The notes under the pieces are model-generated. The model saw only the letters and a program-made list of their open reading frames with translations. It was not told the origin of the DNA and searched no databases. Made by a program: the position numbers and the translations under genes. A stretch of 5,317 nt of DNA from Planctomycetota bacterium (GTDB lineage Bacteria; Planctomycetota; UBA11346). Where the stretch lies: the NCBI GenBank assembly GCA_007131555.1, contig SLQH01000510.1, forward strand, positions 1-5,317. Direction: 5' to 3'. Shown here piece after piece: positions 1 through 5,317 of this stretch (position 1 is the first letter of the stretch; every line of letters starts with the position of its first letter).

Positions 1-266
1 ACCTGACCCTGGTCGACCACACCGGCCGCCAGATGCACACCGGCAAGAAGGGCGCGATCCCGCCCCATCTGGCAGCAATCCTGCGCCGCCTCGACCACGA
101 CCCGCAGACCTGGTGCCAGACCATGGCTCGCCCCCGTTCACTGCTGGGCAGCGCCCTGGGCACCGCCGCCAGTCTCGCGCAAGAAGCCGCCCGCCGGGCA
201 GGGCGCTGGGTGCAGGCACGGTGTGCCCTGTTTCGACGCGCAGGCCCGCCCGCCGCATGCGGGTGA
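1..266 (+). CDS. REP-associated tyrosine transposase (RAYT, Y1/IS200-like family), C-terminal part only
   Basis: The gene is cut by the left edge; the reading frame starts at base 3 and gives 87 residues before TGA at 264-266. It opens with LTLVDHTGRQMHTGKKGAIP followed by a 'PPHLAAILRRL' stretch. I recognise this as the conserved tail of REP-associated Y1 transposases, whose usual form is 'YLxLVDwTGRxxRxxKrGaIPxxLppILeRL'. A helical Ala/Arg-rich end follows (SLLGSALGTAASLAQEAARRAGRW), also typical of the longer members. The catalytic HUH motif and tyrosine would lie upstream, outside the window, so activity cannot be judged. RAYTs are single-strand DNA transposases thought to move REP hairpins, and one REP-like element lies only 65 bp downstream. 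The family call rests on recognised motifs, not on a search. Confidence 0.75.
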   Translation, partial: LTLVDHTGRQMHTGKKGAIPPHLAAILRRLDHDPQTWCQTMARPRSLLGSALGTAASLAQEAARRAGRWVQARCALFRRAGPPAACG

Positions 267-331
267 CGTAAGGGTGCGTATCAAGAGTCAGCACGCTCGA
301 TGATGACCAGCCGCGTTGCGTTGGACTGCTA

Positions 332-493
332 GGAGCCTGTAAGGAACAGGCTGACACGTCGCCTGGCTTGGCCTTTTCGACCCCTATCCGGCGAAATCCT
401 CACCATAGCTACGGCTATGGCTGCGGTTTTCGACGAAATCGGGACTCGAAAATGCACTGCGCTTGTGCTCGGTCGCTATCCCTTACAGACTCC
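332..493. repeat. REP-pair/BIME-like inverted-repeat element with GGAG feet
   Basis: The ends are inverted copies of each other: GGAGCCTGTAAGG (332-344) against CCTTACAGACTCC (481-493), matching at 12 of 13 positions. Each end starts with GGAG read inward, and a short hairpin follows directly. On the left CCTGT/ACAGG (336-340/346-350) closes over AAGGA; on the right CTAT/ACAG (476-479/485-488, one wobble) closes over CCCTT. A second nested pair, TTTTCGA (374-380) and TCGAAAA (446-452), and a central hairpin (392-432) make the element palindromic throughout. A GTAG/GGAG foot plus hairpin is the hallmark of REP sequences, and two inverted units form a BIME. Its place 65 bp after a RAYT gene supports this reading. 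It could also be an unrelated MITE; a genome-wide copy count would decide. Confidence 0.6.
392..432. repeat. Central hairpin of the REP-like element, with a TACG tetraloop
   Basis: CCATAGC (403-409) and GCTATGG (414-420) form a perfect 7-bp stem over the loop TACG, giving C(UACG)G in RNA, one of the very stable UNCG tetraloops. After a small internal loop, CGAAATCC (392-399) pairs with GGTTTTCG (425-432) with one mismatch. The whole 41-base segment can fold as DNA or RNA. There is no T run after it, so it is not an ordinary intrinsic terminator. Confidence 0.65.
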
Positions 494-560
494 CAGGAAG
501 CAAGCAGGCACGGTTATGGGTTCAATATGCACATGATCACTTGTGTTGCGGCAATCGGCC

Positions 561-671
561 TGAATCCGGCTGTAGGCTATAGGCTGAATGGTGTGCTATG
601 CAAGACGATATAGAAAAACCGGGCTTTTTACTCAAAAGTCGAATGCCGTTTGTCTGTGCATGTCCGTTTGA
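561..671 (+). repeat. Direct repeat, copy 1 (partner at 4854-4950)
   Basis: This copy shares ordered blocks with the sequence just after the large gene: TGAATCCGGC (561-570), CTATAGGCTG (577-586), TGTGC (592-596), GACGATA (604-610), CGGGCTTTT (620-628), GAATGCC (641-647) and TGTCTG (651-656). From 601 to 660 the two copies align without gaps at an offset of 4280 bases, with 39 of 60 positions identical by hand count. Copy 1 carries an extra ~7 bases near its start (a doubled GTAGGCT/ATAGGCT) and has lost the AGCCGG arm that makes the hairpin in copy 2, having AAAAACCGGG instead. No gene ends at its TGA, because that frame is already closed by a stop at 534-536. It may be the remains of the terminator of a lost gene. 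Confidence 0.65.
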
Positions 672-743
672 AAAACAATATTATAGATAAAGCATATCGT
701 ACAATTGCAGTTATTCAGAGTCACTTGGCTATAGGCGATTGTT

Positions 744-773
744 CTCAACACATGCTGTGGTGAGCAGTATAAG
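744..773 (+). promoter_or_regulatory. Operator-like dyad overlapping a possible sigma70-type promoter
   Basis: CTCAACAC (744-751) and GTGGTGAG (757-764) form an inverted repeat with 8-bp arms, one mismatch and a 5-base centre. TATAAG (768-773) follows at once and matches the -10 consensus at five of six positions. TCAACA (746-751), a poor -35 box at four of six, lies 16 bases before it. If real, transcription would begin near 780, leaving a leader of about 170 bases that contains the tandem array and the palindrome, and the dyad would sit in the promoter spacer as a repressor site would. Promoter calls by eye are weak, and the phylum's promoter consensus is uncertain. Confidence 0.25.
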
Positions 774-834
774 GATGCGGTAAAAGAATCGCGTCTGTGT
801 TAGGGGCAATGATGATGTAGAGTGTTGCGCGGTA

Positions 835-872
835 GCTACCACGCTACCACGCTACCACGCTACCACGCTACC
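835..872 (+). repeat. Octanucleotide tandem array, 4.75 units of GCTACCAC
   Basis: Four perfect copies of GCTACCAC (835-842, 843-850, 851-858, 859-866) are followed by a partial GCTACC (867-872). The first unit overlaps the perfect 10-bp palindrome GGTAGCTACC (831-840), so GGTAG at 831-835 can pair with any of the downstream CTACC units. The array ends 81 bases before the start codon of the large gene, in its leader or promoter region. Perfect short arrays of this kind are prone to change copy number by slippage. There are no spacers, so it is not a CRISPR array. Confidence 0.9.
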
Positions 873-904
873 CGAGCACGACTATGCTTCCAGGCCCTAG
901 ACAA

Positions 905-920
905 CTACCGCAAGCGGTAG
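905..920. promoter_or_regulatory. 16-bp palindrome upstream of the ribosome binding site
   Basis: CTACCGCAAGCGGTAG has 7-bp perfect arms (CTACCGC/GCGGTAG) around AA. It lies 33 bases before the ATG of the large gene and 21 bases before its Shine-Dalgarno site. It may be a protein-binding operator or a hairpin in the mRNA leader. Its CTACC arm repeats the core of the tandem array at 835-872, which suggests that both contain the same half-site. Confidence 0.5.
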
Positions 921-941
921 AATCTATTTCGCATTATTGCC

Positions 942-947
942 AAAGGA
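942..947 (+). promoter_or_regulatory. Ribosome binding site of the large exported protein
   Basis: AAAGGA (942-947) lies six bases before ATG at 954-956, good Shine-Dalgarno spacing. It fixes the start, which also places the signal peptide exactly at the N-terminus. Confidence 0.75.
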
Positions 948-953
948 ATCCCA

Positions 954-3900
954 ATGCGTCATTTTACGCGTGTGTTTGTCTGCGGTCTGGCTGCCAGTCT
1001 GCCAATGTTTTCGGCCGCCATGGCCGAAGAAAAAGGCCTGGATGCTTTGCAACAGCAGGTTGCTGCACAATTGGAACAGCGCTGGGCAGAGGATGCCGCC
1101 CAGGGGCCTGTCATGGATATCCTGGTGCGTCTGGATCAGGCCTTTCTGATTCATCCCTTGGTGCTACGCCTGCCGTGGCGTGGCGGGGCTTGGCAGGAAC
1201 CCGTAGTGGAGTCCGTGCCAGATGACATCCTGGTCCAGGACATTGATGTCTCAGAGATTACGTTGCAATGGGATGAAGCTGGGGATGTGCAGGCCCTGAG
1301 TGGAGATCTCATCGTGACCTGGACTCCACGCACCATGTTGCAGCACGGCGGTTGGCAGTGGCAGTATCGCCTGCAAAGTGAACACGATGATTATGCTCAG
1401 CGGCAAGAGCGCATTGCCCTGAACACCAGTCATCAACGCAATAGTATTGCGTACCTGCTCTATGCCGAGGGCGCCATTGATGGTGAGCAGGATCTGCACG
1501 TCGCGCTTGAGCAGCGTGATGGGGCATGGATTTCTGCCACTGGCTCCAGCCCCACCTGGAATCGCGCCAATCATGTGGTGAACCCTGATGGGGTGAGCAT
1601 GGGCGATCAACAAGAACTGAACGGCACTTTGGATATCACCATACTGGCCGATGGCTGGGTGCCCAGTGATGGTGAGCCACGGCCTATTAAGCTGGAGATA
1701 CACACTGCACTTGACGCATTGGGAATGATGAGCGGAGCCTATACGTTGAGCGGCAGTATGGGTGAGCGTGAGGGGCAGCTGAGCGGTCGGCGCCAGCAGC
1801 AGCTCCTGGGCTCCTATCGTTTTGATCGCAGCCAGGCCCTCAATGGCCGATTAATCGTCCATGTCGAACCCCAAACCAGTGACAGCGCTCTGCAATTGAC
1901 CAACGAGGATAAGGATTATAGCATCCTTCATCAAGCCCTGGCCGCTTTCCTTGCCCTGCGCGACTACCCCCGTAGCAAGCAGCATGCAGCAGATGCCCTC
2001 TCTTTGGCCAATGCTGACCTGGCTTCGCCTGAGGTAGCCGCCAGCTATGCGCGTTGGCTGGCCAGCACCCTCAACCAGGACCCCGTACATGTTGCGGTAT
2101 TCGACGGCGATCCCCGCTTTGGTCCCCACCACGGGGACGCAACCCTGCCCATCTCTGATGGTATCAATCAGATTCCAGTGCCAGAGAGCGATGCCCCGCA
2201 GCGCTGGCAGCGACTGAGTGCCTGGCAGGTGATCGGTCCCTTTGGGGTGGAGCGCTTTGCGGAAGCCCCCATGCCAGAAATCCTTCCCCCGCACAGTTAC
2301 CCTGCCGACGCCCTTGGCCGCTCAGTCGTACAGGATCAAGAGCTGGCTTGGGAAACAGTCGATGCCGTATACCGCGATCCCGTGCCTGGAGTACCCGACC
2401 GACAAGGTAACCGCGATTGGGACGCCTTTGAGCGGGACGACAACAGGCCCCAGCGCAGCATCAGCTATGCCAGTACCACCATTGAGGTGGCGGCAGACGG
2501 CAGCTATTATCTTGCCCTCAAAGCCATTCCTGCAGCCACGCAACTGTGGATCAATCAACGCCGGGTCGTTTTCAACCAGGCCCATCAGGGGATGCTGACC
2601 CACAACCATCGCCAGCCCCTGGTCCTGGAAATGGATTTACCAGCAGGCCCGCACCACCTGCTGCTACGGCTGGAAACTGATTTCGAGGCCACCCAAGCAG
2701 AGCTGTGGGTCTGCACCGCTGGCTCTCCTCAGGCTCTGGCCGAGGCTCCCTTGCGGGCCACGCTGCCACCGCCGCGGCAGCACGGCTGGCGCGGCCTGGA
2801 TAACGATGGTCGTTACAGTGATGCTCAGCCGCCCCTGGCCTGGGATCATGAGAGCGGCCTGAATGTGGCCTGGCGCACATCGCTGCCCCAAGGCCATGGT
2901 GGCATTGCGGTATGGGATGGACTGGTGGTAGTTACCGCTGCGGGAGATCGACTGCTGGCCTTTGATCTGCAGAGTGGGGAATCCCGCTGGCAGGTGGGCG
3001 AAGGCGAAGGCGATACCAACACTGCCTCCACCACTCCCGTCGCCAGCGACGCTGGCATATGGGCCTGGTTTGGCACGGGCCGCACCCTGCATGTGGATCA
3101 CCAGGGCAATCTGCTGTGGTCGGTAGACAGCGGCCTGCAGGCCAGCGGCAGCCATCTCGCCAGTCCTATTGTGATCGACAATACCCTGATTATTCAAGGT
3201 ACTGATCCAGTAGCCAACCAGGTGGCGGTGATGGCCCTGGCTGCCGATAGCGGTGAACAGCGTTGGCGGCTCCCCTTGAGCCCCGACCCCGTAGACTTTC
3301 TGATACGTAGCCCGCGCGGAGACGTTCGTTGGTACTGGGATGGCATGCCCGGTAATGGCTGGGGCCTGAGCAGTATGCGCTTACACCATGGCGAGCAGCA
3401 TCGCGATGTGATCATTACCCATGATGGTGCCCTGATTACTGCCGATGATGGCAGTCTGATTAGCCGTCGCATGCCGATTATCGATGGTAATCGCACGCCC
3501 CCCCTGATTGACGGCAATCGCGCCTATTTCTCCACCAGCGTGGGCCACGCCGCCCTGGAATTGTGGCTGGAAAGCGACGGTCGCATTGGCTACCGCCAAG
3601 ATTGGCTCACTCGCCGCCGCGCCTTTAGCGGCAATTATGTGCCCCTCACGGGCAGTGGTGCTGGTTGGGTCATGCCGCCGCTGATGATCGATGGGCAACT
3701 GTATATCCATCGCGTCCATCGTATTCATCGCCCCCGTCACGCCATTCGCCCCTTTGCCGAGGCAGATGTCTACGATCCCGATACGGGTCGCTATCTCGCC
3801 AACCGCTGGGATCTCAGCGTACCTGGCTTCAACCCTTCCCTGCCCATGATCCAGGCTGGCCAATGGTTGTTGGCGGGTAATAGCGGCTATAATGTCATGT

Positions 3901-4856
3901 CCTTTTCCGAGCCTCACGGCCACCTCAATGTCGCCCTGCCAGGCCTGCCGCCGCAAATTCTCATCCGCAACCCCATTGACCGCAGCTACGCCAGCCCGGT
4001 GGCGGTGGGGCCCTATCTCCTGATACGAGGCAACGAGGCTCTCACTGCCTATGCAGCCCTCGACGATGAGGGCATGCGCGAACAGTGGAACCGCATTGCC
4101 GAGGAACAAATGGCACAAATCCCCGCCCGTCCTCGGGGCGTCGATGCTACTCCCATTGCCGCCACCCCTGGTGATTTCCACGGTCAAGACCGCGTACCCG
4201 TGGTGGATGTGCAGCCAGGCATCTGCTTTGGCGAATGGCTGGTGCTTGGCCCTCTGTCCCCCAATGCCCTTCGTGAGACCCCCAGTATCGCCAGCGTAGA
4301 GGACTTGCCCCAGGTGGGGGATAGCCTCGCCGGGCAGCAGTGGTGGTATTTAAGTCCCCGCAATCACGACATCATGAGTACCCGCTTTGCTCCCGAATTC
4401 CACTGGACCAGCGACCGCCCATCGGTTGACCATCGCATCAATCTCGCCGCCTTCACCGATGGAAGACTACGACCAGGTACCTTGCTGATGACCACGGTCA
4501 TCAGCATTCCCGAAACCATTACCGCCAGCTTGGTATCGGGTCTCAATGCCGCAAGCGCCCAGGCCTGGATCGGCGGCCAAGAGGTCAAGCTGGACAGCCC
4601 ACTACGCCTTGAAGCCGGCACTCATGCCCTCTTGCTGCGCATTGATATTGGCCGTCTTCCGCCCTTTGTCCGCAGCCTGGAAGCCAAGCCCCACATCGCC
4701 CTGGCCGCCAACCAGGCCGATGCCACGGCTGAGTGGTATGATCTGATCCGCCAGCGTCGCGCCATCTTGCAGCAGATCGCTGAGCAAGACGGCAACCGCT
4801 ACGCCGCCCGCGCCAACCGTCTGCTGAGCATGCTGGCCGAGTATGAAGGTCCTTGA
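954..4856 (+). CDS. Exported PQQ-like beta-propeller protein with two flanking WxxxGPF/L beta modules
   Basis: A 1300-residue protein, complete in the window. Residues 1-24 are a Sec signal peptide: basic MRHFTR, a hydrophobic stretch, then AMA before EE. Residues 25 to about 320 are beta-rich and unrecognised. About 321-376 is helical. W424 (WQVIGPF) opens beta module 1, which ends near C587 and carries 'LWIN' and 'DLPAGPHHLLLRLE' motifs. About 637-1037 is a PQQ-like propeller with seven to eight blades, seen as repeated 'sPvxxxgxlxv...LxAxdxxsGexxWr' units (for example LLAFDLQSGESRWQV). W1095 (WLVLGPL) opens beta module 2, to about 1248, with 'AWIGGQEV' and 'RLEAGTHALLLRID'. A charged helical tail ends the protein. 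I see no CxxCH haem site and only two mature cysteines (C587, C1091), so a binding or scaffold role in the envelope fits better than dehydrogenase activity; BamB-like propellers are the closest known parallel. The precise function is unknown. A possible promoter, a tandem array and a palindrome precede the gene, and a probable terminator follows it directly. Confidence 0.85.
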   Translation: MRHFTRVFVCGLAASLPMFSAAMAEEKGLDALQQQVAAQLEQRWAEDAAQGPVMDILVRLDQAFLIHPLVLRLPWRGGAWQEPVVESVPDDILVQDIDVSEITLQWDEAGDVQALSGDLIVTWTPRTMLQHGGWQWQYRLQSEHDDYAQRQERIALNTSHQRNSIAYLLYAEGAIDGEQDLHVALEQRDGAWISATGSSPTWNRANHVVNPDGVSMGDQQELNGTLDITILADGWVPSDGEPRPIKLEIHTALDALGMMSGAYTLSGSMGEREGQLSGRRQQQLLGSYRFDRSQALNGRLIVHVEPQTSDSALQLTNEDKDYSILHQALAAFLALRDYPRSKQHAADALSLANADLASPEVAASYARWLASTLNQDPVHVAVFDGDPRFGPHHGDATLPISDGINQIPVPESDAPQRWQRLSAWQVIGPFGVERFAEAPMPEILPPHSYPADALGRSVVQDQELAWETVDAVYRDPVPGVPDRQGNRDWDAFERDDNRPQRSISYASTTIEVAADGSYYLALKAIPAATQLWINQRRVVFNQAHQGMLTHNHRQPLVLEMDLPAGPHHLLLRLETDFEATQAELWVCTAGSPQALAEAPLRATLPPPRQHGWRGLDNDGRYSDAQPPLAWDHESGLNVAWRTSLPQGHGGIAVWDGLVVVTAAGDRLLAFDLQSGESRWQVGEGEGDTNTASTTPVASDAGIWAWFGTGRTLHVDHQGNLLWSVDSGLQASGSHLASPIVIDNTLIIQGTDPVANQVAVMALAADSGEQRWRLPLSPDPVDFLIRSPRGDVRWYWDGMPGNGWGLSSMRLHHGEQHRDVIITHDGALITADDGSLISRRMPIIDGNRTPPLIDGNRAYFSTSVGHAALELWLESDGRIGYRQDWLTRRRAFSGNYVPLTGSGAGWVMPPLMIDGQLYIHRVHRIHRPRHAIRPFAEADVYDPDTGRYLANRWDLSVPGFNPSLPMIQAGQWLLAGNSGYNVMSFSEPHGHLNVALPGLPPQILIRNPIDRSYASPVAVGPYLLIRGNEALTAYAALDDEGMREQWNRIAEEQMAQIPARPRGVDATPIAATPGDFHGQDRVPVVDVQPGICFGEWLVLGPLSPNALRETPSIASVEDLPQVGDSLAGQQWWYLSPRNHDIMSTRFAPEFHWTSDRPSVDHRINLAAFTDGRLRPGTLLMTTVISIPETITASLVSGLNAASAQAWIGGQEVKLDSPLRLEAGTHALLLRIDIGRLPPFVRSLEAKPHIALAANQADATAEWYDLIRQRRAILQQIAEQDGNRYAARANRLLSMLAEYEGP

Positions 4857-4950
4857 ATCCGGCTATAGGCTGGGGCTGTGCACGACGATAGAGCCGGATC
4901 GGGCTTTTCGTCCATGCGGTGAATGCCTCCTGTCTGCGTATCCTCCTTGA
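4854..4950 (+). repeat. Direct repeat, copy 2 (partner at 561-671)
   Basis: This copy begins on the TGA stop codon of the large gene, with TGAATCCGGC at 4854-4863. The blocks CTATAGGCTG (4863-4872), TGTGC (4877-4881), GACGATA (4884-4890), CGGGCTTTT (4900-4908), GAATGCC (4921-4927) and TGTCTG (4931-4936) follow in the same order as in copy 1. Similarity stops upstream of the stop codon apart from CCT. Conserved blocks separated by diverged stretches suggest an old repeat or a constrained RNA or DNA element. Here the structure is intact, with a hairpin at 4857-4899. Confidence 0.65.
4857..4908 (+). terminator. Probable terminator hairpin directly after the large gene
   Basis: ATCCGGCT (4857-4864) and AGCCGGAT (4892-4899) form a perfect 8-bp stem with a 27-base loop, starting on the base after the stop codon. 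CGGGCTTTTCG follows. An alternative smaller hairpin, AGCC/GGCT (4892-4895/4902-4905), extendable by one wobble and one A-T pair, sits immediately before and into the TTTT run. Either form would end transcription, but the T run is short, so strength is uncertain. Confidence 0.4.
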
Positions 4951-5173
4951 AGCGCTGCTTTATGGCTCACTGCCCATGCCGTAGGACAAGAAGAGGAAGG
5001 AGAGTCAAGGGCGGTAGCGGAGAATGCGTGCTGGCCGGGTCTTGGCGTTGTGACCAAAGGAGCCTCAGCGCCAAAGTCCAGACTGAGCCCTTTCCGTTGC
5101 CAGATCACGGCTTGGCCCTTGCTCAATACTCGGCAACATGCCGGTCATGAGTACGCCTGACCTGGAGGCTGCG
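4951..5173. other. Intergenic region before the downstream exported protein
   Basis: With the terminator repeat before it, the gap between genes is 317 bases. No gene is credible here. A two-part stem can form: CTCAG (5064-5068) with CTGAG (5083-5087), continued after small bulges by AAAGG (5056-5060) with CCTTT (5089-5093). TTGGCG (5042-5047) and CGCCAA (5069-5074) are an alternative, mutually exclusive pairing. I find no convincing promoter, although one would be expected if the upstream repeat terminates transcription. Confidence 0.35.
5164..5168 (+). promoter_or_regulatory. Ribosome binding site of the downstream exported protein
   Basis: GGAGG lies five bases before ATG at 5174-5176. 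In-frame ATGs at 5138 and 5147 have no such site and would push the signal peptide inward by 12 or 9 residues, so 5174 is preferred. Confidence 0.65.
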
Positions 5174-5317
5174 ATGTGTCGCGGCACTGCGTCGTCCTCG
5201 CTGGTCGGGATCATCCTGGCCCTGGTGCTGGCGGGTCCGGGCTTGGTTGCTTCCGAGTCGCGTGGTCTCTCTGCGGCCCTGGCCGAGCATCTGCGCCAGG
5301 CCGAGGAGCAGATCCAG
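5174..5317 (+). CDS. Exported protein of unknown function, N-terminal part only
   Basis: The gene runs off the right edge after 48 complete codons. It starts MCRGTASSS, continues with a hydrophobic run (LVGIILALVLAGPGLVA) and a likely signal peptidase site after LVA (residue 26), before SESRG. This is a Sec signal peptide; no lipobox cysteine follows the hydrophobic run. The mature part begins with an amphipathic Ala/Glu/Gln-rich helix (GLSAALAEHLRQAEEQIQ). The mature end of the large upstream protein begins in a similar way, with a short acidic linker, then GL and a Gln-rich helix, so this may be a relative or partner, but 22 mature residues cannot prove it. The 317-base gap with a probable terminator argues for its own promoter. 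Too little is present to name a family. Confidence 0.6.
   Translation, partial: MCRGTASSSLVGIILALVLAGPGLVASESRGLSAALAEHLRQAEEQIQ

Larger units (their letters stand above)
267..953. other. Long intergenic region (687 bp) rich in repeats and dyads
   Basis: I see no credible gene here. The open frames that exist run through inverted repeats, lack ribosome binding sites and give composition unlike a protein. The region holds the REP-like inverted element (332-493), the first copy of the direct repeat (561-671), a visibly AT-rich stretch (about 610-720), a dyad and weak promoter (744-773), an 8-bp tandem array (835-872), a 16-bp palindrome (905-920) and the Shine-Dalgarno site of the large gene. 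Bases 267-331 and 494-560 show nothing I can name. Confidence 0.7.

Noticed and set aside
368..613. Open frame of 81 codons on the + strand
   Set aside because: It runs straight through the REP-like inverted repeat, its central hairpin and the start of the direct repeat, has no Shine-Dalgarno site, and gives a composition rich in Cys, His and Arg unlike a protein.
614..630. Intrinsic terminator at AAAAACCGGGCTTTTT in repeat copy 1
   Set aside because: Only five A-T pairs can form around a six-base loop, and no gene ends nearby; at best it is a decayed version of the copy 2 terminator.
835..872. CRISPR-like array
   Set aside because: The units are only 8 bp and directly abut, without spacers; it is a simple tandem repeat.
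1251..1703. Open frame of 150 codons on the - strand
   Set aside because: It is antisense inside the large gene, with no supporting start signal or recognisable motif.
2862..4065. Quinoprotein alcohol dehydrogenase
   Set aside because: The propeller repeats are PQQ-like, but I see no adjacent cysteine pair, no CxxCH haem site and no other dehydrogenase signature.
3381..4187. Long open frame of 268 codons on the - strand
   Set aside because: It lies wholly antisense to the well-supported propeller gene; it is a product of the biased codon use there and resembles no family I know.
561..4950. Integron cassette with attC sites at both ends
   Set aside because: Neither repeat copy has the RYYYAAC/GTTRRRY boundary pair with the expected internal symmetry, and a 3.9-kb single-gene cassette would be atypical.
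4863..5126. Open frame of 87 codons on the - strand over the terminator repeat
   Set aside because: It crosses the direct repeat and hairpin, and the peptide has no recognisable motif or convincing ribosome binding site.

Overview
The window carries one large complete gene, the cut ends of two others, and an unusually structured intergenic stretch. Codons prefer G/C in the third position and Shine-Dalgarno sites are clear, so the source is a bacterium of moderately high G+C. A 1300-residue exported protein that combines a PQQ-like beta-propeller with two 'WxxxGPF/L' beta modules, close to a REP-associated (Y1/IS200-like) transposase, is a combination I associate with Planctomycetota or related PVC bacteria. 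A proteobacterium cannot be excluded, so this placement is tentative.

Layout: (1) 1-266 is the C-terminal end of a REP-associated tyrosine transposase (RAYT). (2) 267-953 has no credible gene. It holds a 162-bp inverted-repeat element with GGAG feet (332-493) that resembles a REP pair/BIME next to its RAYT, and a first copy of a ~100-bp direct repeat (561-671). It also holds a dyad with a possible promoter (744-773), an octanucleotide tandem array (835-872) and a 16-bp palindrome just before the ribosome binding site (905-920). (3) 954-4856 is the large gene: a Sec signal peptide, a beta-rich N-terminal region, a helical segment, beta module 1, a ~400-residue PQQ-like propeller, beta module 2 and a helical tail. 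(4) 4854-4950 is the second copy of the direct repeat. It starts on the stop codon of the large gene and forms a hairpin followed by a short T run, so it probably acts as the terminator. (5) 5174-5317 is the start of another gene with its own Shine-Dalgarno site and signal peptide, cut by the window edge.

How the parts relate: the large protein and the downstream protein are both predicted to be exported and lie on the same strand, but a probable terminator separates them, so they are probably separate transcription units. The large protein has no visible catalytic, haem-binding or quinone-specific motif and looks like a binding or scaffold protein of the cell envelope. The most interesting signals are the repeat that brackets the gene, the CTACC/GGTAG-rich leader of the gene, the REP-like element beside the transposase, and the duplicated beta modules on either side of the propeller.
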